A stretch of 47,513 nucleotides of DNA. Origin: an uncultured Selenomonadales bacterium. GTDB taxonomy: Bacteria; Bacillota; Clostridia; Christensenellales; QALW01. The notes beneath the pieces are model-generated. The model ran no database searches. It was not told the origin of the DNA and saw only the letters and a list, made by a program, of their open reading frames with translations. The position numbers and the translations under genes are program-made. This document shows, piece after piece, positions 16,365 to 23,482 of the stretch. The DNA lies in contig CAJKLB010000012.1 of the NCBI GenBank assembly GCA_905200615.1, positions 1 through 47,513 on the forward strand, read 5' to 3'. How positions within the stretch are numbered: position 1 is the first letter of the stretch; every line of letters begins with the position of its first letter.

Positions 16365-16664
16365 ATGGAGATTATTACTGCGTGCTTGTCGAGTGTGTTT
16401 ACCGGCATTTTTTTATTTGCGCTGCAAAAAAAAATAGAAAAGCAGCAAAAAAATGAAGAGGAAAGAGAAATTTTACGCAACAAGTACATAAAATTAATCG
16501 TGGATCTTACATTGGCTACTCATGCGCTTTCCGAAGCCAGCGCCGTGGCGTTAAAAAAGGGAAAAACCAACGGCGAAACAGAAAGAGCTCTGACTTACGC
16601 GCGGGAAATCAAGTATAAGCACAGAGATTTTTTAGAGAGCAACGGTATCAAAAATTTATTTTAA
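16365..16664 (+). CDS. Small phage-type membrane protein next to holin
   Basis: This 99-residue protein begins directly after the previous stop codon, with AGGTGG six bases ahead inside the upstream gene. One N-terminal hydrophobic helix (about 4-20) is followed by a highly charged coiled-coil-like stretch (KKIEKQQKNEEEREIL, 23-38) and a helical tail with ALKKGKTNGETERAL. Proteins of this shape occur beside holins in Clostridia phages; the function is unknown. It could help the holin or tether the lysis apparatus. Confidence 0.55.
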   Translation: MEIITACLSSVFTGIFLFALQKKIEKQQKNEEEREILRNKYIKLIVDLTLATHALSEASAVALKKGKTNGETERALTYAREIKYKHRDFLESNGIKNLF

Positions 16665-16677
16665 AGGGAGAAAAATT

Positions 16678-16959
16678 ATGGAAAATTTTGTTGCCATTCC
16701 TTGTATTACTGTCATTGTGTTTCTTTTGGCGGAGCTGTTTAAACTGCTTACAAAAAATCAAAAGAATCAATTGATTCCCGCACTTTGCGGACTTTTCGGC
16801 GCGATTTTAGGTGTAGTGTGCTTTTTATGGGTACCTGAATATATTGCCGGAGAAAACCTTTTACAAGCGATTGCTACGGGAATTGTCAGCGGTTTTTCGG
16901 CTACGGGGATTCATCAAATATATAAGCAGACATCTGTAGGCGAAAAGAACAGTGGCTGA
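16678..16959 (+). CDS. Phage holin (Hol44/superfamily V-like)
   Basis: This 93-residue protein has three hydrophobic stretches (about 5-22, 31-53 and 62-77). The signature around IPALCGLFGAILGVVCF and the closing IATGIVSGFSATGIHQIYKQ match the holin group common in Clostridia phages. Holins make membrane lesions that release an endolysin. No endolysin follows; the next element is a strong hairpin at 16971 and then unrelated genes. GGGAGA precedes the ATG. Confidence 0.8.
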   Translation: MENFVAIPCITVIVFLLAELFKLLTKNQKNQLIPALCGLFGAILGVVCFLWVPEYIAGENLLQAIATGIVSGFSATGIHQIYKQTSVGEKNSG

Positions 16960-16970
16960 CGGCTTTTTAC

Positions 16971-16999
16971 TGCGGCCGCGCGCTTATTACGCGGCCGCA
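16971..16999. terminator. GC-rich hairpin closing the phage cassette
   Basis: A perfect 10-bp stem (TGCGGCCGCG 16971-16980 with CGCGGCCGCA 16990-16999) and a 9-base loop, starting 11 bases after the holin stop. There is no T-run on the plus side, so as an intrinsic terminator it would be atypical. On the minus side it is followed by a T-poor tail too. Confidence 0.4.
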
Positions 17000-17311
17000 A
17001 AATACATGTTTTAAGCATTAAAAGCGGCATATTTATTCCATATCTAACGCAAAAAAAACAAGTGCGGTATCTGACGGTATAATCAATGAAAAATTGGCTG
17101 TAAAAGCAGATTTTTTATGAAAAAATCAAAACAGCGGGAACAAAAAGGATGTAATATTTGAGGCAAAAGATGTGTGGCGAATTTGTCAGACAAAAAAGCG
17201 GTGTATGCGCAAAATTATGAAATAAATTTAAGTTTTTTATTGAAATTTATGATAGACCGTGTTATAATATAAAAAATCAAGAAGGATAAAATTGCGTTTG
17301 GGGCGGGTGTT
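17000..17311. other. Intergenic region before the zinc-ribbon genes
   Basis: AT-rich DNA without a gene. A second TATAAT-like element occurs near 17077 without a good -35. The only well-supported element is the promoter at 17240-17268. Confidence 0.5.
17240..17268 (+). promoter_or_regulatory. Promoter of the zinc-ribbon genes
   Basis: TTGAAA (17240-17245), a 17-base spacer and TATAAT (17263-17268). The -10 ends 43 bases before the ATG at 17312. Confidence 0.75.
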
Positions 17312-17659
17312 ATGGCATATTGCAATCATTGTGGGGTTTATGTGAATGAGCAAGCGGAATTCTGCCCTAACTGCCATGCGCCGTTAACAGGTAATAGGCA
17401 AAATTTTTCCGGATATAACAGTGAAAAAACGCTGCTTCGCAATCATCCCAAACGCGGTCGGGCGATTGCTTCTTTAGTGCTGGGAGTCTGCAGTTGTGCG
17501 CTTTTAAATATTCCCTGCGGTATTCTGGCCATTGTGTTCGGCGCTTCAGCCCGAAAATCGGCAAAGCATGCGATGGCAACGGCGGGATTGACCTGCGGCA
17601 TTATCGGTGTATCTTTGGCATCCGTAGCTTGGATTTTTATACTGTTGTTTTATTTGTAA
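17312..17659 (+). CDS. Zinc-ribbon membrane protein (DUF4190-like), copy 1
   Basis: This 115-residue protein starts with a zinc ribbon (Cys4, Cys7, Cys18, Cys21: YCNHCGVY...CPNCHAPL), then a basic linker (NHPKRGRAIA) and two membrane helices (about 50-72 and 88-113) joined by GASARKSAKHAMATAGLTCGIIG. This DUF4190-type arrangement is widespread in Bacillota; function unknown. The ribosome site is poor (GGGCGGGTG). A paralogue follows 63 bases downstream, so the pair arose by tandem duplication. Confidence 0.8.
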   Translation: MAYCNHCGVYVNEQAEFCPNCHAPLTGNRQNFSGYNSEKTLLRNHPKRGRAIASLVLGVCSCALLNIPCGILAIVFGASARKSAKHAMATAGLTCGIIGVSLASVAWIFILLFYL

Positions 17660-17722
17660 AAACGATTGATAGCCGAAATCTTATTTGGCTTTTATATAAT
17701 AGCAAAGAAGAGGTAGTGTAAT

Positions 17723-18124
17723 ATGGCATATTGCAATTATTGCGGAACTTATGTGGACGATCAGGCAATGATTTGTCCGAACTGTAATGCGGCGCTGCAT
17801 TATAATCAACCCAATGTTCAGCCGGTAATGGACGCGCAGGGCAATGTTCCCCTGGACATTCATCCCAAGCGGGGAATGGCGATCGCTTCCTTGGTACTGG
17901 GAATCTGCAGCTTCTTTTTCTGCGGATTGCTGCTGGGGATTCTTGCTGTTGTATTTGGTTCTTCGGCCAACCGTGAAGGAAAGACCTCTGTGGCTACAGC
18001 GGGTAAAATATGCGGCATTATCGGAATCGTTTTTTCTGTGCTGGTTATTTTACTTATGGTAATCATTTTCTCCGCATTATTGGCAGAAGGATGGTCATAT
18101 ATGGCCTTGGCTCCTTTTGTATAA
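17723..18124 (+). CDS. Zinc-ribbon membrane protein (DUF4190-like), copy 2
   Basis: This 133-residue paralogue of the preceding gene has the same ribbon (Cys4, Cys7, Cys18, Cys21: YCNYCGTY...CPNCNAAL), a longer linker (to about residue 46), the shared HPKRGMAIASLVLGICS and two membrane helices, with a hydrophobic C-terminus. GAGGT lies six bases before the ATG. The two copies share the ribbon start MAYCN and the AIASLVLG helix but have diverged through the linker. It may be read through from the promoter at 17240. Function unknown. Confidence 0.8.
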   Translation: MAYCNYCGTYVDDQAMICPNCNAALHYNQPNVQPVMDAQGNVPLDIHPKRGMAIASLVLGICSFFFCGLLLGILAVVFGSSANREGKTSVATAGKICGIIGIVFSVLVILLMVIIFSALLAEGWSYMALAPFV

Positions 18125-18142
18125 AATCAAATACTTTTTTAC

Positions 18143-18171
18143 TTGACATTCTCTGCCGTTACGTATATAAT
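18143..18171 (+). promoter_or_regulatory. Consensus promoter of the tRNA pair
   Basis: Exact TTGACA (18143-18148), exactly 17 bases, exact TATAAT (18166-18171). The predicted start near 18178 is a few bases before tRNA-Pro. This is the strongest-looking promoter in the window, as expected for stable RNA. Confidence 0.9.
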
Positions 18172-18182
18172 GAGTATGCTTT

Positions 18183-18259
18183 CTGGGTGTGGCGCAGTTT
18201 GGTAGCGTGCATGAATGGGGTTCATGAGGCCGGAAGTTCAAGTCTTCTCACCCAGACCA
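18183..18259 (+). tRNA. tRNA-Pro (GGG)
   Basis: A 77-base cloverleaf with encoded CCA (18257-18259). Acceptor arms CTGGGTG/CACCCAG pair fully. The D arm carries GCGCAGTTTGGTAGCG. Anticodon stem CATGA/TCATG closes the 7-base loop ATGGGGT, giving anticodon GGG. The T arm GGAAG-TTCAAGT-CTTCT has one G-U pair. Anticodon GGG reads CCC and CCU. Confidence 0.93.
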
Positions 18260-18364
18260 CAGCGAGAGCCTCAATGCGCAAGCCGCGTTGGGGTTCTTGT
18301 TTTTATTGTTTCGCGCGTGTTGAAATTTTATCTTTTTTTTGTATCGATAGTTTTTATATTTTAT

Positions 18365-18441
18365 GAAGGCGTAGCTCAGTTGGTCAGAGCACTTGCTTGA
18401 CATGCAAGGGGTCGGTGGTTCAAATCCACTCGTCTTCACCA
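18365..18441 (+). tRNA. tRNA-Val (GAC)
   Basis: A 77-base cloverleaf with encoded CCA (18439-18441). Acceptor GAAGGCG/CGTCTTC pairs with one G-U. The anticodon stem CTTGC/GCAAG closes loop TTGACAT, giving anticodon GAC. The T loop is TTCAAAT. It lies 105 bases after tRNA-Pro and is probably co-transcribed from the promoter at 18143. Confidence 0.93.
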
Positions 18442-18476
18442 TAATAGGAACATAAAAAAGATACAGCCATGGAAAA

Positions 18477-18507
18477 CCTCGATTTTATCGGGGCTTTTCG
18501 CATTTTT
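18477..18507 (+). terminator. Terminator of the tRNA transcript
   Basis: A 7-bp stem (CCTCGAT/ATCGGGG, one T-G pair) with a TTT loop, then CTTTTCGCATTTTT, 36 bases after tRNA-Val. Confidence 0.65.
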
Positions 18508-18643
18508 AACGGTAAAAAAGCAAGGGTTGACTGTATAAATGAAAATCGTCCTTTCGCCCAATGCAGAGAGATCTGAACTCTCGCGATAAGCGCAAAACCT
18601 GCAGGCAAAGATAAAATTCACCTACCTTTTTGCTGCTGTTGAG

Positions 18644-18670
18644 CCAATCGTTAAAAGCGGTTGGTTTTTT
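18644..18670 (+). terminator. Second rho-independent terminator
   Basis: A 7-bp stem (CCAATCG 18644-18650, CGGTTGG 18658-18664, one U-G pair) followed immediately by TTTTTT. No gene of its own is visible between 18508 and 18643, so it may be a leftover terminator of a lost gene or of an unrecognised small RNA. Confidence 0.55.
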
Positions 18671-18687
18671 CAATTTCAAGCAAAAGG

Positions 18688-18904
18688 ATGAAAAAACTAT
18701 ACTACATGCATTTATTCAAACAAAAAACGATGAAAATCTTGCATGGGAGTTTCGCCGAGCTTTATGTTTTATATTCCGAAATACAGGCAGTCGGCATTCA
18801 TGAATGGATTGAAGATATCCGACAGATAATCTACGACGTCGGTACGGTTTTCGAACCCCTTTATTTTCTATTAACCGGACAACTTTATGATGCAGAATAC
18901 AAAA
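18688..18904 (+). pseudogene. Gene fragment of unknown family, cut by IS relic 3
   Basis: About 70 codons remain from the ATG at 18688 (KKLYYMHLFKQKTMKILHGSFAEL... to GQLYDAEYKIRACLN). They end where the reversed IS relic begins near 18904, after which the reading frame runs through IS sequence. The composition is much more AT-rich than the surrounding conserved genes. No family is recognised. It may be the remains of an acquired gene. Confidence 0.3.
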
Positions 18905-19040
18905 TTAGGGCTTGTCTAAACTGCATCATTTGTGTTATCTTATTCATAGTGAATAGGGTGAGCCTGCCTTTTGGTTTTGTCTTAGCAACTCTACCTTATC
19001 AAAGGTCATTCCTATTCGTTTCTATTTTTTCTTTTGTCAA
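18904..19040 (-). mobile_element. IS relic 3, left end only, reversed
   Basis: Read on the minus strand from 19040, this segment aligns for about 135 bases with 104-235 of relic 1, at roughly 75% identity by eye. Shared blocks include GACAAAAGAAAAAATAG / GACAGAAGAAAAAAAGAG, AAAAGGCAGG / GAAAGGCAGG, TCACCCTATTC and CTATGAATAA, then ATAACACAA. It contains the IS leader and first codons of the transposase but nothing of the catalytic core. Confidence 0.6.
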
Positions 19041-19052
19041 ACGAAAAAGAGC

Positions 19053-19463
19053 ATGAAAACTTATGTAAACAAAGTTAAGTGTGCAACTGTATTTAAGAAA
19101 GACATATCCCCTACAGATATAATTTGTCCCCGATTAATGGAACATTTCTACATTATAGAATATGCACAGCTTATAAAAAAATGTTTATGTGGGATGCCTT
19201 CACCAGATAGCATAATTGGTGTTATTACTGATCAAACAATTATATTGAATGAGAATGCGAAAAAATATACTTTAAGCATTAACAGAATAAGAAAAGAATG
19301 CGAAGATTGTCGGTATGTGTATATTTGTATGGGGCAAAATTGCAAAGAATGCTTAGATGATTTTTTAGTGCTTATAAAGATTTTCCAGAACTTGCTTCCG
19401 AACCAGAATTGCTTCCTGTTTCACCAAAACCTAACGAGAGGAGACCATATCCTTCATAAATAA
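19053..19463 (+). pseudogene. Cysteine-rich fragment resembling a radical SAM SPASM tail
   Basis: A 136-codon open frame. The stretch SIIGVITDQTIILNENAKKYTLSINRIRKE leads into CEDCRYVYICMGQNCKEC. The spacing CxxC-x5-C-x4-CxxC and the preceding SINRI helix resemble the C-terminal SPASM domain of radical SAM enzymes that modify ribosomal peptides, where cysteines hold auxiliary [4Fe-4S] clusters. The radical SAM core (CxxxCxxC) is absent, as the frame begins right after IS relic 3. Its last 30 codons may be frameshifted. It is AT-rich compared with the neighbours and no good ribosome site precedes the ATG. Most likely the remains of an acquired maturase gene. Confidence 0.4.
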
Positions 19464-20391
19464 CAGTATAACACAAGGCATGGCATATAAGCAATCCCTA
19501 ATGAAATATGCTGAAAATATATGTCAGAAAAGCCTGCAGAAGGTACAACAAAAGCTGGTTGTATACCTGCTTTGGGAAAACCCGATGGAACGGAACAGCA
19601 GAGTCTCTGGAGTACCGGTCCGGACAGCTTCACGGTCATCCGGACTAACATACGCGGGACAAACTAAAGCTGATCTGGGATCCGCGTTGCCCTAACCCTA
19701 ATCTGGGTATAGTGGAATTCTGGTTCCGGCTGCGCCAACGTGGGTTCACACGCCGTCCGGAGAGCTTATTGCGGGTGAGGAGAAAATCGGGTATGTTTCC
19801 CAAATCGAAAAAGAAGGAGCCATGTAAACAAAACCCTATAAGCAAATGACCTATCCCGGTTAAAGAGTCCTAATAGATGTAAAAGAGTGGGTTGCTGACT
19901 CTGACCTGCGTCTCTTTCAGTATGCTGCCATTGATGAGTTCACACGCCCGCGCTTCCCGACAGTTTATCCGGAGCAATCCGCTTATTCCTCTGCTGACTT
20001 TCTCAAAAAGCTGGTAAATTGGTATGAACATAGAGGAATTCAAGTAGAGTGTGTCCAGACCGATAATGGGTTTGAATTTACCAACCGTATCTCAAACAGC
20101 AAATGGAATCTTGCCACTCTTTTTGAAGCCACGGCTGCCAAGTTGAGTATTCGCTACAAGCGAATCCGCCCCTATACACCGCGACGCAACCGAAAGGGCG
20201 AGCGCAACCGCCGAAAAGACACTTTTACACCGCACATATTTTTTTAATAGTTTTAAAAACAACTTGCTGTTCCCGTCAGAAAATACAATAACTTTCCTAC
20301 GCGCCCGCATAACTGCAAATCTCCTGCCGATTCCATTCAGGCTTTTCTCCGATACGGTGAGATCTTCTGATTTTATAACGTATCATTGACA
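19430..20391 (+). pseudogene. IS relic 4: broken DDE transposase
   Basis: The transposase of this copy is spread over several frames. The helix-turn-helix start (MAYKQSLMKYAENICQKS) begins at 19480, followed by a linker with GLTYAGQ, then PNLGIVEFWFRLRQR, KPYKQMTYPG and VLIDVKEWV. The first catalytic Asp lies in QYAAIDEFTRPRF, and YSSADFLKKLVNWYEHRGIQVEC leads to the second Asp in QTDNGFEFTN, followed by RPYTPRRNRKGERNRRKD. At least one stop (after KEGAM near 19827) and several frameshifts break it. The right terminus (about 20373-20391) is intact and resembles those at 30 and 617. It is the most complete of the relics and identifies the family as IS481/IS3-like. Confidence 0.7.
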
Positions 20392-20430
20392 AACCTACAT
20401 AAAAAATTTTTACCGGGGGTATGGAGGAGA

Positions 20431-20459
20431 TTGTTTTTTTGCTTTTTCTGTGATACAAT
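20431..20459 (+). promoter_or_regulatory. Promoter of the rhamnosidase gene
   Basis: TTGTTT (20431-20436), 17 bases, TACAAT (20454-20459) preceded by TGA. The -10 region (TGTGATACAATA) matches the aminotransferase promoter at 6900-6910. It begins about 40 bases after the right end of IS relic 4. Confidence 0.6.
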
Positions 20460-20489
20460 ACGAAAAAGAGCTTGACGGAGGCTGCGCAA

Positions 20490-23162
20490 ATGAGTTACAG
20501 AGTTGATAAAAAAGACCGGTGGCAGGCCAAATGGATTTTTGGAAACAATACGTTTCTCTCTGCCGCGGAAACAATAGAAAATATTGAAGGCGCTAAATGG
20601 ATATGGCCGCGGACGTATTCTCGGGTGCATATGTGCCGTGATTTTACGGTAGAACCCTTTGAAAGCGCGCAAGCGCATTTTCGGTGTGATAATTGCTTTG
20701 ATTTATATATAAATAAAGCGCTTGTCTGTCAGAATGTAAAAGAGTTTGAAGGCAATGTCGCCGCGTTTTTACAGCCGGGGGAAAACAGGATCGCCGTGCG
20801 CTCGTATCAAACGGCGGATATCGGTTTTTTTTCTTCGGCTTTTTGCGGGAAAATTGATTTTATCAAGGGAGATCAGAAGCAGAGCGTTGTTACCGACGAA
20901 CAATGGAAATGCTATTTTACTGCGGATTTTTGGAGTAATGAGGAACCCGAGGATTGGATGGACGGGCATTGCCGCGAAGGAGAACTGAAATGGTGCGAAA
21001 TCCATCCGCGGCTGATCAAACGTTCGCTGTATATGCGCAAAAGTTTTATGCTGGAGAAGAACATAAAAAAAGCGGAGTTATGCGTCAGCACCGCGGGAGA
21101 AGCTGAGATGTATATCAACGGTCGGCGCACCGATCAGGAAATTCTTTCGCAGGGAATCTGTGAAAAATATAAAGAATACCGCCGCTTAGATGTTACACCG
21201 CTTTTGAAAAAAGGTAAAAATGCCATTGGTGCCGTTACCGGAAACGGCTGGCTGAACAGTGAATCACACAGCGAGGTATATATGAACCGCAATATGCTGT
21301 TGGCCGAGCTTACCGTTACTTTTGAAGATGAAAGCCGGATTGTTATCGGCACCGACGATACCTGGCGTTTGGCGTTTTCGCCTCTTACGGATAACGACCT
21401 TCAGCTTGGAGAACGTTATGACGCAAATTTGGAGATCAAAGGATGGAATCTTCCGGAGTTTGACGATTCTTCCTGGGCGTTTGCCGCGCAAGAAGAATCA
21501 CAGGTGGAAATTCGGCCGTATGTGGAGCGCAGCTATCCCGGAATCAAAATTGTCAAATTGTTAAAACCTTTCAGCTGTACGGTTCTTCAAGATAAAATTT
21601 ATCTGTTTGATTTCGGCGTAAACTGCGCCGGAAGATATCGAATTGTTTTACGGAACACCGAGAAAGGACAAAAGATAAAAATTAATTTTTGCGAAAGACT
21701 GACTCCTGAGGGAGATTTTCAAACCATCGTGTACGGCCCGGTCTTTTATCCTGCGGACAGTTTTCCCGGAGGAAAGTCGGCCGCGTGTTTAAAAAATTAT
21801 GACGTATATACCTGCCGCGGCGGTTTGGAGGAGGTCTATGAACCTCACTTTGCTTTCAGCGGATTTCGGTATATCTATGTGGAAGGATGCACCTCGAAAG
21901 CGCAGATCGGTGATATCGTTTTGACCGTAATGCATAACGATATTCCTAAAAACGGTGTGCTTCAAAGCAGTTATGCTCCGATCAATCAGCTTTATGATAC
22001 TGTGGAAAGGACGTTTTGGAGCAATACTTTTAACGGCTTGATGGATTGCCCGACCCGTGAAAAGAATTTCTGGACGGGTGATACGCAGTTATTTATTGCC
22101 ACGGCATGCTGGTATGCCGATTGCTCTCAGCTTTTAGCGCGCTGGACGGATGCGGGAAGAAAAATGTGCCCCGGAGTATACGGTTGGGGTGATGAAACGT
22201 ATATTGTTCCCTGGACGCTTTATCGCTTTTATCGGGACAAAGAAATCCTGCGTGCCTGCTACGGGGAGATTCTTGCGCTGGCGCGGTATCGCTGTGAAAC
22301 CGCGGTAAATTACGGCTTGCCGGAAAATCCGCTTTCACCGTTTAACGACCATCTTTCTCCTTATGGACATAATCTTATTCCGGAATTTTTTGCCTCGGCA
22401 TTTTATTGTTACATGTTGAGAATCACCGCGCAAATTGCCGAGATTCTTGAGGATTTTAAAACGGCTGATGAATTTCAACAAAAACTTCAGCCGGCGATTG
22501 ACGAATTTAACCGCCGCTATTACAGCGCGGAAGAAGAGGATTATTTGCCTCATACGCAAGCGGGGCTCGTATTGCCGCTGGCTTTTGGGTTGGTACCCTT
22601 TGGCAGGGAAAAACGCTTAGCGGCCAAATTGAATGAGCGTATCCTTTCCTGCGGGGGGCATTTGGATACAGGCTATGTGACTACCCGATATTTGATGAAT
22701 GTGCTTTGTGATTACGGCTATTTTGATACGGCGTTTATGCTGCTGGATCGTACCGAATTTCCCTCCTGGCGCTATATTTTGAATACCGGCGCTACCACAA
22801 TGACCGAGACTTGGAAAGGGATGCTGGATGAGGACGGCTCTATCAGTATGAATCATTTTGCGTTAGGCTCGGTTGTGGGGTGGATGTTTGAATATTTGGC
22901 AGGAATTCGATTTGAGCGTTCCTCTCCCGGTTTCCGGCATATTGTATTGCAGCCCTGTTTCCTCCGCCGCATCGGTTCGTTTCATGCGAAATATCAATCC
23001 GTAAGCGGTCCCATTCAAGTAAATTGGCAGTTTGAAGGGGAAAAGGTTATTTATTGTTTTGAAACCCAGCAAAACGTAACTTTGATCCTGCCTGACGGCT
23101 CTTCTCACGGGTATGCCGCCGGCAAGCATCGCGTTGTTGTGAATTTTGCACAGGAAACATAA
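20490..23162 (+). CDS. Alpha-L-rhamnosidase, GH78
   Basis: This 890-residue protein has no signal peptide, so it is likely cytoplasmic and acts on imported rhamnosides, releasing L-rhamnose. N-terminal beta-sandwich modules (about 1-430) include AKWIFGNN and DVTPLLKKGKNAIGAVTGNGW. An (alpha/alpha)6 barrel follows with the family signature DCPTREKNFWTGD, giving candidate catalytic residues Asp519, Glu524 and Asp531, and TTMTETWKG supplying a Glu (773), then SMNHFALGSVVGWMF. A C-terminal beta domain (FRHIVLQPCF onward) ends it. All expected acidic residues are present. The ATG at 20490 follows ACGGAGG by eight bases; an in-frame TTG at 20472 lies before that site. It stands alone, without transporter genes nearby. 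Confidence 0.92.
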   Translation: MSYRVDKKDRWQAKWIFGNNTFLSAAETIENIEGAKWIWPRTYSRVHMCRDFTVEPFESAQAHFRCDNCFDLYINKALVCQNVKEFEGNVAAFLQPGENRIAVRSYQTADIGFFSSAFCGKIDFIKGDQKQSVVTDEQWKCYFTADFWSNEEPEDWMDGHCREGELKWCEIHPRLIKRSLYMRKSFMLEKNIKKAELCVSTAGEAEMYINGRRTDQEILSQGICEKYKEYRRLDVTPLLKKGKNAIGAVTGNGWLNSESHSEVYMNRNMLLAELTVTFEDESRIVIGTDDTWRLAFSPLTDNDLQLGERYDANLEIKGWNLPEFDDSSWAFAAQEESQVEIRPYVERSYPGIKIVKLLKPFSCTVLQDKIYLFDFGVNCAGRYRIVLRNTEKGQKIKINFCERLTPEGDFQTIVYGPVFYPADSFPGGKSAACLKNYDVYTCRGGLEEVYEPHFAFSGFRYIYVEGCTSKAQIGDIVLTVMHNDIPKNGVLQSSYAPINQLYDTVERTFWSNTFNGLMDCPTREKNFWTGDTQLFIATACWYADCSQLLARWTDAGRKMCPGVYGWGDETYIVPWTLYRFYRDKEILRACYGEILALARYRCETAVNYGLPENPLSPFNDHLSPYGHNLIPEFFASAFYCYMLRITAQIAEILEDFKTADEFQQKLQPAIDEFNRRYYSAEEEDYLPHTQAGLVLPLAFGLVPFGREKRLAAKLNERILSCGGHLDTGYVTTRYLMNVLCDYGYFDTAFMLLDRTEFPSWRYILNTGATTMTETWKGMLDEDGSISMNHFALGSVVGWMFEYLAGIRFERSSPGFRHIVLQPCFLRRIGSFHAKYQSVSGPIQVNWQFEGEKVIYCFETQQNVTLILPDGSSHGYAAGKHRVVVNFAQET

Positions 23163-23287
23163 AAATTTATGCAAATAAAATGAATAAATACCGTAATCCA
23201 ACGATATTTATTTTGCCTGCGTAAAGGGGGTGAATGCTGCGGCGCGTTCAAAAAATAATTGGCTTTATGCATAAAACAAAAATATTT

Positions 23288-23301
23288 TGCATGTAAATGC
23301 A
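23288..23301. promoter_or_regulatory. ArgR-type operator candidate, distal
   Basis: TGCATGTAAATGCA has the half-site form TGCAT-N4-ATGCA, the same as the box over the argC promoter. Known ARG boxes follow TGAAT-N4-ATTCA with tolerance at the third position. The two boxes lie exactly 150 bases apart centre to centre, consistent with a hexameric repressor holding a loop. Confidence 0.4.
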
Positions 23302-23416
23302 ATTTGTGTTCGGCGCTTTTTTATGGATGCGAAGACACAAAAAACGTTTTAGGGTTCCTGTTTTTATGGCTTTACGGTTTCTTTATAAAAACTTAATATT
23401 TTTGGGCGGCATTTGC

Positions 23417-23452
23417 TTGACAAAAATACAGATATGATGCATAATTATGCAT
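23417..23452 (+). promoter_or_regulatory. argC promoter with overlapping operator
   Basis: TTGACA (23417-23422), 17 bases, CATAAT (23440-23445). The 16-base perfect palindrome ATGCATAATTATGCAT (23437-23452) covers the -10 box. Its core TGCAT-AATT-ATGCA resembles an ARG box, which would let an ArgR/AhrC-type repressor block RNA polymerase when arginine is plentiful. The palindrome is seen directly; the regulator is inferred from the genes it precedes. Confidence 0.6.
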
Positions 23453-23482
23453 ATATTCTCAAAACAGAAAAAGAGGTACCTT

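Noticed and set aside
9636..16959. GH25 lysozyme as endolysin partner of the holin
   Set aside because: The lysozyme is on the other strand, 4 kb away behind several unrelated genes and carries its own membrane anchor and terminators.
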